A stretch of DNA of 64,000 bases from an uncultured Clostridia bacterium. GTDB taxonomy: Bacteria > Bacillota > Clostridia > UMGS1810. The position numbers were made by a program, and so were the translations under genes. Shown in pieces: positions 1 to 9,457 of this stretch (position 1 is its first letter; every line of letters starts with the position of its first letter). The DNA lies in assembly GCA_934500705.1 (NCBI GenBank), contig CAKSTI010000005.1, positions 62,001 to 126,000 on the forward strand, given 5' to 3'. A model generated the notes under the pieces. The model searched no databases. It saw nothing but the letters and a program-made list of their open reading frames with translations, and was not told where the DNA came from.

Positions 1-843
1 GTAACAACAGCACTCGCAAAGGGTTCAAAGCTTTTGGTTGTAAATGTAGTTGATACCGGCTCAAACGATGCGGCACAGAACATCATAAATCAGGCTAAAG
101 AAAGAAATGTTCCTGTAATATTCTTTAACCGTTCGGTGGAAGAATCTGTTGTAAGCAGCTATGATAAATGCGTATTTGTAGGAACAGACTACGAAATGGC
201 AGGTCATATGCAGGGCGAAATGATAGGCAAGTATCTGGTTGACAATTACGACAAGGTCGACCTTAACGGAGATGGCAAAATCAGCTATGTAATATTCAAA
301 GGACAGGAAGGAAATATGGAAGCAATAGCACGTACAAAGTACGGTGTTGAGGATGCAAACAAGGGGTTAAAGGTGGCAGGCAAGCCGGAACTGGAATTTT
401 ATGATCCCTCAAACAGCAATAAGTACCTTGTTGACCAGAACGGTCAGTGGTCATCGGCTGCTGCTACGGATTATATGAGTACAATTCTTGCTCAGTACAG
501 CGTAGCAAACAATAATATGGTAGAACTTGTTATAGCAAACAATGACGAAATGGCGTTAGGTGCACTTTCTGCTCTTCAAACCGCCGGATACAACAACGGC
601 AGCGGCAAAAATATTCCGTTGTTCGGAGTTGACGCAACGGATGCGGCAAAATCGGCAATATCAAAGGGCAATATGGTGGGTACAATTAAGCAGGACGCTG
701 ACGGTATGGCAAATGCGATTACAAGCATTGCGCAGAACTATATGGACGGTAAGGGCGCATTCGACGGTCTCGACAGCAGCGAAACAGTAGGCACTTGGAG
801 AATAAACATTCCATATTCAACATATACGGAGGAGAATAACTAA
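1..843 (+). CDS. mglB: Galactose/glucose-binding protein MglB, 3' part
   Basis: Open from the first base of the window, so the signal peptide and start lie upstream; about 280 residues are visible. It is the periplasmic-binding-protein type receptor (here exported and probably lipid-anchored) that captures galactose, glucose or methyl-galactoside for the MglAC importer. Visible family marks are the calcium loop D-L-N-G-D-G-K-I-S followed by a K-G-Q-E-G stretch, the I-A-N-N-D-E-M-A-L-G-A segment and F-G-V-D-A-T-D, which in Escherichia coli MglB supply calcium and sugar contacts. The stop is TAA and the ATPase and permease genes follow in order. The galactose call rests on the calcium loop, which ribose-type binders lack; the exact sugar is inferred. 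Confidence 0.88.
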   Translation, partial: VTTALAKGSKLLVVNVVDTGSNDAAQNIINQAKERNVPVIFFNRSVEESVVSSYDKCVFVGTDYEMAGHMQGEMIGKYLVDNYDKVDLNGDGKISYVIFKGQEGNMEAIARTKYGVEDANKGLKVAGKPELEFYDPSNSNKYLVDQNGQWSSAAATDYMSTILAQYSVANNNMVELVIANNDEMALGALSALQTAGYNNGSGKNIPLFGVDATDAAKSAISKGNMVGTIKQDADGMANAITSIAQNYMDGKGAFDGLDSSETVGTWRINIPYSTYTEENN

Positions 844-880
844 GACGATTGGAGCTGCTTTTAGCGCAGAATGTATAAGT

Positions 881-917
881 TTCACCCGAAGGCATATCTG
901 AAATACCTTCGGGTGAA
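881..917 (+). promoter_or_regulatory. Perfect hairpin between mglB and mglA
   Basis: A 12-bp perfect inverted repeat (TTCACCCGAAGG and its complement) with a 13-nt loop lies 38 nt after the mglB stop. No T-run follows, so it is not a standard terminator. Position and shape fit an mRNA-processing or 3'-stabilising hairpin that keeps binding-protein mRNA in excess over the transporter mRNA, as is common in binding-protein operons. That role is inferred. Confidence 0.6.
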
Positions 918-973
918 GTAAAATGCGAAAGTACATTCTGTATCTGATTAATAAAGAAACGGGGTACAGGCTT

Positions 974-2497
974 ATGACTGATAATGCAAATAACAAAGAA
1001 AAAAATGTTCTTCTTAAGATGGAAAACATCGAAAAGGCTTTCCCCGGCGTAAAGGCGCTGGATAAGGTTAGCCTTAGTGTAAAAGCAGGTACTGTTCATG
1101 CACTTATGGGGGAAAACGGAGCCGGAAAATCTACGCTTATGAAATGTCTTTTCGGCGTGTATAATAAAGATGCCGGAAAAATATATCTTGACGGTGAGGA
1201 AATTAACTTTAAAAATTCCAAGGAAGCATTGGAAAATGGCGTTGCTATGGTGCACCAGGAGCTTAATCAGGCATTAAAACGCAATGTAATGGACAATATG
1301 TGGCTCGGACGATTTCCGACTGTGGCAAAGGGTATTCCGATTACAAGTGAGAAGAAGATGTATAGTGCCACAAAAGAAATTTTTAAGGAACTCGGACTTA
1401 ATATCAACCCTAAAACCGTAATGAGTACTATGCCGGTATCACAAAGACAAATGGTGGAAATAGCAAAGGCGGTTTCATACAATTCAAAGGTCATAGTTTT
1501 CGATGAACCGACATCATCGCTTACGGAGGAAGAGGTTGAGCATCTGTTCAGAATAATAAATATGCTTCGTGACAGAGGCTGTGCCATAATATATATATCG
1601 CATAAAATGGCTGAAATTCTAAGAATATCCGACGAAGTTACGATAATGCGTGACGGTAAATGGATAGCGACAAAAGATGCAAAAAATCTTACTATGGACG
1701 AAATAATAAGACTTATGGTGGGACGTGAGCTGACAAACGTATATCCGCCGAAAACAAATAAAATAGGAGATGTGTTGCTGGAGGTTGATAATCTTACGGC
1801 TCTTTATTCAAAACTCAGGGACGTATCATTTAAGGCTCGCAAGGGTGAAATTCTCGGAGTCGCCGGACTGGACGGCTCGGGCAGAACGGAACTGCTTGAA
1901 AATATTTTCGGAACTGCAACAAGAAAATCCGGTACGATTAAGATTGACGGAAAGACCATAAAGAACAAAACAGCAGGCGAATCAATCAAAAACGGATTTG
2001 CGTTGCTCACGGAGGAACGACGTGCAACGGGTATTTTCGGAATACTCAGCATACGTGAGAACGCAACAATATCAAGTCTTGACAAATGTAAAACAGGGCC
2101 GTTTTTAAACAAGACAAAATTAAGGGAAAATACCGACTGGTGCATAAAGTCTATGCGGGTAAAAACGCCGAGCCAGGAAACAAAAATACGAAGTCTTTCG
2201 GGAGGAAATCAGCAAAAAGTTATACTCGGACGCTGGCTCTTGACAGATCCGACGGTGTTGCTGCTTGACGAGCCGACAAGAGGTATCGACGTCGGCGCAA
2301 AATATGAAATATATCAGCTGATAATAGACCTTGCCGAAAAGGGAAAGACAGTAATAATGGTATCATCGGAGATGCCGGAGCTTCTCGGAGTGTGCGACCG
2401 TATACTCGTTATGTCGGGAGGCAGACTTTCCGGGGAGGTAAATGCGGCAGATACCACCCAGGAGGAAATAATGACCCTGGCGGCAAAATACGTATAA
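974..2497 (+). CDS. mglA: Galactose/methyl galactoside import ATPase MglA
   Basis: A 507-residue double ABC ATPase that powers galactose-type sugar import with MglC. Walker [10 protein letters not shown] is at residues 46-54, Walker B is [10 protein letters not shown], and the C-terminal half carries L-S-G-G-N-Q-Q-K-V and [13 protein letters not shown]. The second Walker A is degenerate (G-L-D-G-S-G-R-T-E), as is normal in sugar ATPases of the MglA/RbsA group. An in-frame ATG at 923 would add 17 residues, but it sits only 5 nt after the hairpin with no ribosome site; ATG 974 has GGGG at 961-964 and gives the usual family N-terminus. Length is typical. Confidence 0.93.
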   Translation: MTDNANNKEKNVLLKMENIEKAFPGVKALDKVSLSVKAGTVHALMGENGAGKSTLMKCLFGVYNKDAGKIYLDGEEINFKNSKEALENGVAMVHQELNQALKRNVMDNMWLGRFPTVAKGIPITSEKKMYSATKEIFKELGLNINPKTVMSTMPVSQRQMVEIAKAVSYNSKVIVFDEPTSSLTEEEVEHLFRIINMLRDRGCAIIYISHKMAEILRISDEVTIMRDGKWIATKDAKNLTMDEIIRLMVGRELTNVYPPKTNKIGDVLLEVDNLTALYSKLRDVSFKARKGEILGVAGLDGSGRTELLENIFGTATRKSGTIKIDGKTIKNKTAGESIKNGFALLTEERRATGIFGILSIRENATISSLDKCKTGPFLNKTKLRENTDWCIKSMRVKTPSQETKIRSLSGGNQQKVILGRWLLTDPTVLLLDEPTRGIDVGAKYEIYQLIIDLAEKGKTVIMVSSEMPELLGVCDRILVMSGGRLSGEVNAADTTQEEIMTLAAKYV

Positions 2498-2520
2498 TTA
2501 AGAAATGGGAGGAAATACAA

Positions 2521-3606
2521 ATGTCAGACGCAACATTAAACAGAAAAGGCCGTTTGTCTGCTTGGATAGATGATTTTAAGAGCAAATCGGGTGCGGACAA
2601 GCGAAGGGTAATAACGGATTTGCTTTTCAATAACGCAATGTATATAATCATACTTATCGCAGTGATTTATATAGCAATACGTGTACCGGCATTTTTGTCG
2701 GTTCCGTCGGTGGTTAATATAATTTCTCTTACGGCAGCAAAGTTGCCTATTGCTCTCGGTATAGCCGGCGCAATCGTACTTACCGGTACGGATATTTCGG
2801 CAGGGCGATGTGTGGGACTTACCGCATGTATTGCGGCGTCGCTGTTGCAAATGGTTGGATATGCAAATAAAATATTCCCCAATATGGGCGTTATACCGCT
2901 GTGGGCGGTACTGTTGCTGGTAATTGCGGTAGGTGCTGTTATAGGCTTTGTAAACGGATTTTTTGTGGCAAAATTCAAGCTGCACCCGTTTATAGTAACG
3001 CTGTCAACGCAACTTATCGTTTTCGGTCTGGTACTTATGTATCTTATGCTTGGTGGAAACAACGGTCAGACGCTTTCCGGTCTTGATGCATCATATACGG
3101 ACTTTGTGCGTGGAACACTATTTAGGATAGGTGATGTAGCTATACCGAAATATGTGTTGTATTCGATAGTACTTACCGCTGTTATGTGGGTAATCTGGAA
3201 CAAAACGAAATTCGGAAAAAATATGTTTGCGGTAGGCTCAAATGAAGAGGCTGCCAACGTATCGGGAGTTAACGTGTTCTGGACAATAATAATGGTATTT
3301 GTTCTTGCCGGAGCAATGTACGGTATCACAGGTTTTATAGAGGGTGCACGCATTGCCTCGTGCTCGGCAAATACAGGTCTTAACTATGAATCCGATGCAA
3401 TCGCAGCCTGCGTTATCGGCGGTGTATCTTTTGTAGGAGGTACAGGTAAAATAAGCGGTATCGTAATCGGAGTATTCTTGCTGCAAATCATCTTTGTCGG
3501 TTTGAATTTCCTTTCGGTAGACGCAAATATGCTTTATGTAATCAAAGGTCTTATAATTCTTGTAGCGTGTGCGATAGATATGAGAAAGTATCTTGCACGC
3601 AAGTAA
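2521..3606 (+). CDS. mglC: Galactose/methyl galactoside permease MglC
   Basis: A 361-residue integral membrane permease of the BPD_transp_2 (RbsC/MglC) family, with about eight to nine hydrophobic segments. After a basic cytoplasmic N-terminus of about 30 residues come G-I-A-G-A-I-V-L-T-G-T-D-I-S-A-G-R, the family signature after the second or third helix, and V-G-S-N-E-E-A-A-N-V-S-G-V-N, the loop that contacts the ATPase. ATG 2521 is chosen because GGGAGG lies just upstream; the reading frame stays open further upstream inside mglA, but that extension has no family support. It is 23 nt after mglA and clearly in the same operon. Confidence 0.92.
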   Translation: MSDATLNRKGRLSAWIDDFKSKSGADKRRVITDLLFNNAMYIIILIAVIYIAIRVPAFLSVPSVVNIISLTAAKLPIALGIAGAIVLTGTDISAGRCVGLTACIAASLLQMVGYANKIFPNMGVIPLWAVLLLVIAVGAVIGFVNGFFVAKFKLHPFIVTLSTQLIVFGLVLMYLMLGGNNGQTLSGLDASYTDFVRGTLFRIGDVAIPKYVLYSIVLTAVMWVIWNKTKFGKNMFAVGSNEEAANVSGVNVFWTIIMVFVLAGAMYGITGFIEGARIASCSANTGLNYESDAIAACVIGGVSFVGGTGKISGIVIGVFLLQIIFVGLNFLSVDANMLYVIKGLIILVACAIDMRKYLARK

Positions 3607-3628
3607 CTAAAAATACGGAGGTATTGCA

Positions 3629-3997
3629 ATGAAAAACGAAACTGATTGTGCGGTGCACAATGCGCATAGCACGGGGGGCTTGTATGCAAAAATAAATATG
3701 TCGCTTAAAAGCGCCAATATAATGGTTGCTTCGCTTACAGCCCTTTTGGTTGCGGCTATGGTATTTGTAATCGGTCACAGCGGATTTACCGTTAAATTTG
3801 ACACTGACGGCGGTTCTCATATTGAGTCGGTAAAAGTAATGCACTCCGAAACAGTAGCTGTGGAAAAACCGGTGAAAGAGGGATTTGCTTTTACAGGCTG
3901 GTACACAGATCAAAGCTGTACACAGGAATGGAATCCGGCAAGTGATAAGGTGACAAACAGTATGACATTGTATGCCGGCTGGAAAAAGACTGAATAA
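3629..3997 (+). CDS. Small membrane protein with one InlB-type (Listeria-Bacteroides) repeat
   Basis: A 122-residue protein 22 nt after mglC, with CGGAGGT as ribosome site. Residues about 1-30 are hydrophilic; one membrane segment (about 32-50) follows, and the rest is outside if the segment is a signal anchor. The exposed part is a single Listeria-Bacteroides repeat (Flg_new type): V-K-F-D-T-D-G-G-S, G-F-A-F-T-G-W-Y-T-D and T-L-Y-A-G-W are its hallmark positions. These repeats are usually strung in tandem in large wall proteins, so a single copy on a small membrane protein in a sugar operon is odd. It might aid contact between the binding protein and the membrane, but no function can be assigned. 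Confidence 0.7.
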   Translation: MKNETDCAVHNAHSTGGLYAKINMSLKSANIMVASLTALLVAAMVFVIGHSGFTVKFDTDGGSHIESVKVMHSETVAVEKPVKEGFAFTGWYTDQSCTQEWNPASDKVTNSMTLYAGWKKTE

Positions 3998-4017
3998 ATA
4001 AAAAACAAATAAAAATA

Positions 4018-4046
4018 TTGATTTTCCCGGGGTTTGATGATATACT
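4018..4046 (+). promoter_or_regulatory. Sigma-A promoter for the 4083 regulator operon
   Basis: TTGATT at 4018-4023 and TATACT at 4041-4046 with an exact 17-nt spacer. The spacer holds CCCGGGG, and a CCGGG recurs just before the ribosome site GGAG (4071-4074). It lies in the 85-nt gap after the InlB-repeat gene and probably starts the regulator, kinase and binding-protein transcript. Confidence 0.7.
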
Positions 4047-4082
4047 TTAATTGATATTATTAAAATTCCGGGAGAATTTACG

Positions 4083-5675
4083 ATGAAATATACTGTTCTG
4101 GTAGTGGAGGACGAGTTTGAACAGCGACGTGCAATTATAGAAAGAGTAAACTGGGACGCCGCCGGCTTCGAGGTTGTTGGCGAGGCGGAAAACGGCGTCG
4201 AGGCTCTTGATTTAATTGAAACTCTCGAACCCGACCTTATACTTACTGATATAAGAATGCCGATGCTTTCGGGATTGGAGCTTGCTGTAAAAGTACGCAA
4301 AATACGCCCTGCAACACAGATTGTTATTCTAAGCGGTTATGACAGCTTTGAGTACGCAAGAACCGCAATAAATTGTAATATTATCAGTTACCTCTTAAAA
4401 CCCATTTCATCAGCGGAAATGTCAGAGGAGTTGCTTGAAATACGCCGCCGTATGGACGAAAGAGTAGGCAGCGTTATTTCTGCACCTGATGCAGATATTC
4501 AAAAACAGTTGCACAGAATGTCGGTCGATAATTTTTTGCTGCCTCTTATGCTCGGCAGCAATGAAGAGAAACCCGACAATATGGAACTGACGGAAAAAGC
4601 GGAGGAACTTGGGATTGTAAAAAGCGGAACAACGCCGCGCTTTTGCGTGCTTGTTTCAAAATTCAAAGATACTGACGGCGCAGCGTGTACAGGAAGCGAA
4701 CACTCTGATTTTGTGGATACGGTGCTGTCACATTATATGTATTCCGCAAGTTTTATCGTTTATGGACGTGTCGTAACGCTGGCGGTGACAGAGGGCGAGG
4801 GTGAGATGTCCAACATAATGGAGCTTCCCGTAAGAGAAATTGTACAGACGGCAAAAAGAATGTTAAAACAAAGATGTACAATAGGAATAAGCCGTGAATT
4901 TTCAGCACTGTCGGATTGTGCCGGAGCATATTTTCAGGCAGTAACAGCGAGAAGGTACACAACGGACGGCGCAGGCGAGGTGCGTTTTATAAACGACCAA
5001 GAGCGCAACGGTGAGGTGGAAATAAGTCAGGTTGAAAAAACAATTTTAAAGCTTGAACAGCTGTTAAAGGTAGGAAAGAAAGAGGCACTTGAAGATTTCA
5101 TAAATGGAATTTTTACAAACAGCACTCCCGAAAATGCCGACTTGCTTGTTGTGCAGATAATTGCCACGATATACCGTGTTGTGAGCAATGTCACGGACGA
5201 CAAGTCAGAAATATTAAGACTGCTTTCGTCAAATCCTATTTTTGCACGGGTTACGTCATACAGCAGTGAAGCGGGAATGAAAAATGAACTTATATCGTTT
5301 TGCAATAATGCAAAAACGCTTATTGCAAGCCTTCAAAAGCGTGACAGCGAAGTTTTATGTGACAGGGTTGTGCAGATAATAAATGACAGATTTTCCGATG
5401 AAGAGCTTTCGCTTACTATGGTGAGCAATGAGCTGGCGGTCAGCCCGAACTATCTGAGTGCGCTGATAAAAAAGACCAAGAAGAAAAACTTTATTACACT
5501 GCTTACAGAGCGGAGAATGAGCGCCGCATACGATATGCTTGTATGCTCAAATATGAAGGTTCTGGAAATATCCGAAAAATGCGGATACAGCGATCAGCAT
5601 TATTTCAGCTATTGCTTTAAAAAATTTTATAGCGAGTCTCCGAATAAAATCAGAAATATGAACAGAAACGAATAA
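4083..5675 (+). CDS. YesN-type response regulator with AraC DNA-binding domain
   Basis: A 530-residue cytoplasmic response regulator. The receiver domain (about 1-125) has the acidic pair E9-D10, phospho-acceptor D56 in L-T-D-I-R-M-P and the conserved lysine in Y-L-L-K-P. A long middle region of about 300 residues is typical of YesN-like proteins. The C-terminal ~100 residues form an AraC double helix-turn-helix, recognised by L-S-P-type V-S-P-N-Y-L-S and the final C-G-Y-S-D-Q-H-Y-F-S-Y-C-F-K-K-F motif. Its stop is 26 nt before the kinase start, so the pair is co-transcribed. Likely targets are sugar genes, perhaps the adjacent mgl operon; the target is not shown by the sequence. Confidence 0.9.
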   Translation: MKYTVLVVEDEFEQRRAIIERVNWDAAGFEVVGEAENGVEALDLIETLEPDLILTDIRMPMLSGLELAVKVRKIRPATQIVILSGYDSFEYARTAINCNIISYLLKPISSAEMSEELLEIRRRMDERVGSVISAPDADIQKQLHRMSVDNFLLPLMLGSNEEKPDNMELTEKAEELGIVKSGTTPRFCVLVSKFKDTDGAACTGSEHSDFVDTVLSHYMYSASFIVYGRVVTLAVTEGEGEMSNIMELPVREIVQTAKRMLKQRCTIGISREFSALSDCAGAYFQAVTARRYTTDGAGEVRFINDQERNGEVEISQVEKTILKLEQLLKVGKKEALEDFINGIFTNSTPENADLLVVQIIATIYRVVSNVTDDKSEILRLLSSNPIFARVTSYSSEAGMKNELISFCNNAKTLIASLQKRDSEVLCDRVVQIINDRFSDEELSLTMVSNELAVSPNYLSALIKKTKKKNFITLLTERRMSAAYDMLVCSNMKVLEISEKCGYSDQHYFSYCFKKFYSESPNKIRNMNRNE

Positions 5676-5701
5676 ATTTGCGAAAGGGGTCAGCGACTGC
5701 T

Positions 5702-7447
5702 ATGAAGGGTAAAAACCGTCGCCCGTCCGTAAGATTGTCAACGATTATGGTGGTGTCGATAGCCGTTGCAGTGATCACCGCAGTGTCGGTGTGCATTGCG
5801 GTGTTTGCGCCGCTGTACAGCAGTGCGTTGTTTCGTGACGCACAGGTGAATTCGGAGCAGATAATAGGTCAAACAAAACTTGCGGTAAATAATAATTTCG
5901 AATCTATGAGAAATAAGCTTGCGCTTATAAGAGATGTTGCTGAAAAAGCAGAAAATGCGCAGAAACTGGAAAACAGGCTTTCGGTACTTACCCTTGTGCA
6001 GGATGATATTTATGCAGTGACCGTTTACGGTGAAAACGGGGAAATCATAAGCAGCACCGGCAGCGGTGCAAGGTTAAAAAAGAATATATATAAAGACTTG
6101 TCTTTTGACAAGATTTTGTTTGATGAGGGTGCAGAGTTTTCCGTTTCCGAGCCGCACGTGCAGACGCTTTTTGAGGGCGAATATCCGTGGGTAATAACAG
6201 TTGCCGCAAAGGCTCGCAACCCATTAATCGACAAGGCGGCATATGTTGCGATAGATTTCAGGTTTTCTGAAATTGCAAGGTATATAGACAATGTCGGAGT
6301 GGGCAGAAAGGGACATTGCTTTATTATCAACCGTGACGGCGGAATAATTTATCATCCTCAGCAGCAGATTTTATTTTCGGGGTTAAGGAGTGAAAATACG
6401 GATTTTATAAGTACGCTGCCGGATGGTGTAAGAAAAGAAAAAAACGTTATTTATACAGTAAAAACAACGGACAGCGGAGCGTGGCGCATTGTTGGCGTGA
6501 CCTTCACCGATGAGCTTGCGGCAGAGGGCAGAAGGCAGATTGTTGTGAGCATTTTGGTTTCGTTCATATGTTGCGTGCTTATTTCGATTGCTATACTTTT
6601 CGTGTATTCAAAAATCGTGAATACACCCGTAAAAACACTTATACAAGCAATGAAAAGCTTTGAAAACGATGCGGACAATTTCAGCTTTTCGGGAGGACGG
6701 GAGAGCGTCAGCGAGCTGCAGACTTTGTCGGATTCGTTTGGGCATATGTCTGTAAGAATAAAAAATCTTATGGAAAAGGTGCGCCGTGAAGAAAATGAAC
6801 TGCGAAAAACCGAATTAAAGGCTCTGCAAGCACAAATAAATCCGCATTTTTTGTATAATACTCTGGATTCGATACAATGGATGTGCGAACGCAGAGAAAC
6901 GGAGAATGCGTCGAAAATGGTAGGTGCTCTTGCAAGGCTTTTCAGAATAAGCATAAGCCGAGGTCACGAGCTTATAACGATAAAGGATGAGATCAATCAC
7001 GTCAGGAATTATCTTATAATTCAGAGCTTTCGTTATCGTTCACAGTTTACGTACAGTTTTGAGGTTGACGAGGGAATGGAGGAATATCTGTGCAATAAAA
7101 TCACCCTGCAGCCGCTTGTTGAAAATGCGATTTACCACGGCATAGACCGTATGGTTGACGAAGGCGAAATCAAGGTTACGGTGAAACAGGCGGCAGATGA
7201 TGAAAACGACATTCTTATGACGGTTTCCGATAACGGAGTTGGTATGACTGCGGAGCAGTGCGGCAAAATACTCAGCAAGGAGCGGAGCGATTCGAGCGGC
7301 ATCGGCGTAAAGAACGTAAATGACAGGCTAAGAATATATTTCGGCGAAAAATACGGTCTTACCATAAAGAGCGAGCTTGATGTGGGTACGGAAATTACGG
7401 CGAGAATTCCTAAAATAACAAAGGAGGATTGGAATGAGAACAAATAA
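5702..7447 (+). CDS. YesM-type sensor histidine kinase
   Basis: A 581-residue membrane kinase. Hydrophobic segments at about 17-40 and 279-306 enclose an extracytoplasmic Cache-like sensor region of about 235 residues. A HAMP linker follows, then the His_kinase domain with phospho-acceptor H382 in Q-I-N-P-H-F-L-Y-N-T-L-D. The ATPase domain shows the N-box P-L-V-E-N-A-I-Y-H-G and D-N-G-V-G-M. A TTG at 5678 is in frame, but ATG 5702 is preferred: it is preceded by AAAGGGG (5682-5688) and starts before a basic stretch and the first membrane segment. The 3' end overlaps the next gene by 14 nt, which ties expression to the binding protein that may present the signal. Confidence 0.9.
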   Translation: MKGKNRRPSVRLSTIMVVSIAVAVITAVSVCIAVFAPLYSSALFRDAQVNSEQIIGQTKLAVNNNFESMRNKLALIRDVAEKAENAQKLENRLSVLTLVQDDIYAVTVYGENGEIISSTGSGARLKKNIYKDLSFDKILFDEGAEFSVSEPHVQTLFEGEYPWVITVAAKARNPLIDKAAYVAIDFRFSEIARYIDNVGVGRKGHCFIINRDGGIIYHPQQQILFSGLRSENTDFISTLPDGVRKEKNVIYTVKTTDSGAWRIVGVTFTDELAAEGRRQIVVSILVSFICCVLISIAILFVYSKIVNTPVKTLIQAMKSFENDADNFSFSGGRESVSELQTLSDSFGHMSVRIKNLMEKVRREENELRKTELKALQAQINPHFLYNTLDSIQWMCERRETENASKMVGALARLFRISISRGHELITIKDEINHVRNYLIIQSFRYRSQFTYSFEVDEGMEEYLCNKITLQPLVENAIYHGIDRMVDEGEIKVTVKQAADDENDILMTVSDNGVGMTAEQCGKILSKERSDSSGIGVKNVNDRLRIYFGEKYGLTIKSELDVGTEITARIPKITKEDWNENK

Positions 7448-8402
7448 GCTTTTATCAATGCTATTATGCATACCTCTTTTGGTTTTTTCAATGTCGGCGT
7501 GTACAGACAGGAAAGGTGAAAAAGGGAAAATAGCAGTTATCGTAAAAGCTTTGGACTCGGATTTCTGGCACAGCGTCAAAAGCGGAGTGGATTCGGCAGC
7601 GGCGGAGTATAATGTTAACGTAATATTTGACGGGCCGAAAAATGAGGAGGATTACGTCAATCAAAATAAGCTTATAATGTCGGCGGTGAAAAATGGAGCG
7701 GACGCAATAGTTTTGTCAGCGATTGATTGTGAAAAATCAGTTGATGTGGTGAATAAGGCGGCGGAAAAAGGCGTAAAGGTGATTATAATTGACAGTAATG
7801 TTAATTCAAAGAAGGTAAGTATGTTTATAGGAACAAATAACGCAGATGCGGGCAGGAGAGCAGGCAAGGCTGCAATCGGTTGCGTTCCGAGTGGTGAAGA
7901 AATAAACATAGGACTGATAAATTATTACAAAAGCACAGAAAACGGAATACAGCGTGAAAACGGCTTCAGAAGCTATATAGACGATGTATCAAATGCCAAC
8001 ATAGCAGTATCGGTAAATGTAAACAGCAATACCGAAAGCGTTGTTTCTGCAGTGACGGCGCTTTTGGCGGAAAATCCGGAGGTAAATGTTCTTGTGGGAT
8101 TTAATGAATGGATGACTCTCGGAATAGGAACTGCCATACAGCATCTCGGTCTTGCGGGGAAGGTACACGTAGTAGGCTTTGACACAAATACAGCGGCCGT
8201 CGGTATGCTTGAAACAGGAGTGATAGATACACTTATAGTTCAGAATCCGTTTGCGATAGGGTATCTCGGTGTTAAGAATGCCACCGAATTAATTTCGGGA
8301 GAAAGTGTTTCTCAAAAGGAAATTTACACGGATACGGTTGCAGTAAATAGGGAAAATCTTTTTGACAAGGATATTCAGAAAATGGTGTTCAGATTTAACT
8401 GA
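7434..8402 (+). CDS. Orphan sugar-binding lipoprotein (Peripla_BP_4 type), probable co-sensor
   Basis: A 322-residue ribose/galactose-type binding protein with a lipoprotein signal peptide (M-S-A-C, lipid-bearing C23). Two-lobe binding-protein marks are visible: D-S-D-F-W-H near the start, A-I-D-C-E, F-I-G-T-N-N-A-D-A-G-R and V-V-G-F-D-T-N. It starts inside the kinase gene (14-nt overlap, AAAGGAGG ribosome site) and has no permease or ATPase beside it. In clostridial xylose sensing (XylFII-LytS-YesN), an ABC-less binding protein hands the sugar signal to the adjacent kinase; the same gene order suggests that role here. Sugar identity is unknown. Service as a spare receptor for MglAC is the alternative. 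Confidence 0.82.
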   Translation: MRTNKLLSMLLCIPLLVFSMSACTDRKGEKGKIAVIVKALDSDFWHSVKSGVDSAAAEYNVNVIFDGPKNEEDYVNQNKLIMSAVKNGADAIVLSAIDCEKSVDVVNKAAEKGVKVIIIDSNVNSKKVSMFIGTNNADAGRRAGKAAIGCVPSGEEINIGLINYYKSTENGIQRENGFRSYIDDVSNANIAVSVNVNSNTESVVSAVTALLAENPEVNVLVGFNEWMTLGIGTAIQHLGLAGKVHVVGFDTNTAAVGMLETGVIDTLIVQNPFAIGYLGVKNATELISGESVSQKEIYTDTVAVNRENLFDKDIQKMVFRFN

Positions 8403-8416
8403 AAGGAATATGCATT

Positions 8417-9445
8417 ATGTACAAAGCAAGTGAAAACAGGTATAGCGATATGAAGTATAACCGTTGCGGAAACAGCGGCTTGCTGCTGCCGGCGGTGTCT
8501 CTCGGATTGTGGCATAATTTCGGCGATACGGCGCAGTATGCAAATATGAAAGAATTATGCTTTACGGCATTTGATAACGGCATAACTCATTTCGATTTGG
8601 CAAACAATTACGGTCCCGAGCCGGGTAGCGCAGAAAAGAATTTCGGAAAAATAATACGTGAAGAAATGAGCGCATATCGTGATGAAATGATTATAAGCAC
8701 AAAAGCCGGATATGAGATGTGGGACGGTCCTTATGGCAATATGGGGAGCAGAAAATATCTTATTGCAAGTTTGAATCAAAGTTTAAAGCGTATGGGTTTG
8801 GAGTATGTTGACATATTCTATCATCATCGACCTGATTTGGAAACACCGCTTGAAGAGACAATGGGGGCGTTGTCACAGATTGTTCGCAGCGGCAAGGCAC
8901 TGTATGCAGGATTGTCCAATTACGACGGAGAACGTCTTGAACAGGCGTGTAGAATTCTTGATGAATTGAAATGCCCGTTTATAATAAATCAGAACAGATA
9001 CTCTATATTTGACAGAACGATAGAGAATAATGGCTTGAAAGATACCGCCCAAAAGCTGAAAAAGGGTATAATCGCATTCAGTCCTCTGGCACAGGGAATG
9101 CTTACCGATAGGTATTTAAACGGAATTCCCGATGACTGCCGTATAAAAACGGACGGAAGATTTTTGTCATCGGCGGCTTTGACCGAAGAAAAGCTGTCGC
9201 AAATAAGGGCGCTCAATGAGCTTGCGGAGAAAAGAGGACAAACCCTTGCCGAAATGGCTTTGGCGTGGATATTAAAAGACGGAATTGTCTCATCGGTACT
9301 TATAGGTGCGTCAAAGCCGTCACAGATACTTGATAATATTAAAGCTGTAAAAAATACTGATTTTTCGGCGGATGAGTTAGTAATGATTGATAAAATCTGT
9401 GATTTAAAACAGGGTGATAAAGCGGGTTGCTTTCATACTATATAG
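8417..9445 (+). CDS. Aldo/keto reductase (YghZ-like)
   Basis: A 342-residue cytoplasmic NADPH-dependent oxidoreductase of the aldo/keto reductase family. The tetrad can be placed at D60 and Y65 (F-D-L-A-N-N-Y-G), K96 (S-T-K-A-G-Y) and H137 (F-Y-H-H-R-P-D). The segment G-P-E-P-G-S-A-E-K-N-F-G and the Y-E-M-W-D-G-P-Y-G insert resemble the YghZ (L-glyceraldehyde 3-phosphate reductase) subgroup. It follows the binding protein by 14 nt, so it is probably the last gene of that operon and may reduce an aldehyde or sugar made in the same pathway. Physiological substrate unknown. Confidence 0.88.
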   Translation: MYKASENRYSDMKYNRCGNSGLLLPAVSLGLWHNFGDTAQYANMKELCFTAFDNGITHFDLANNYGPEPGSAEKNFGKIIREEMSAYRDEMIISTKAGYEMWDGPYGNMGSRKYLIASLNQSLKRMGLEYVDIFYHHRPDLETPLEETMGALSQIVRSGKALYAGLSNYDGERLEQACRILDELKCPFIINQNRYSIFDRTIENNGLKDTAQKLKKGIIAFSPLAQGMLTDRYLNGIPDDCRIKTDGRFLSSAALTEEKLSQIRALNELAEKRGQTLAEMALAWILKDGIVSSVLIGASKPSQILDNIKAVKNTDFSADELVMIDKICDLKQGDKAGCFHTI

Positions 9446-9457
9446 AATTAAAAAACA

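Noticed and set aside
923..973. N-terminal extension of MglA from the ATG at 923
   Set aside because: It would start 5 nt after a strong hairpin with no ribosome site, and the added 17 residues are not typical of the family.
719..1255. 178-codon minus-strand frame over the mglB/mglA junction
   Set aside because: It overlaps two well-supported genes, and its product resembles no known family.
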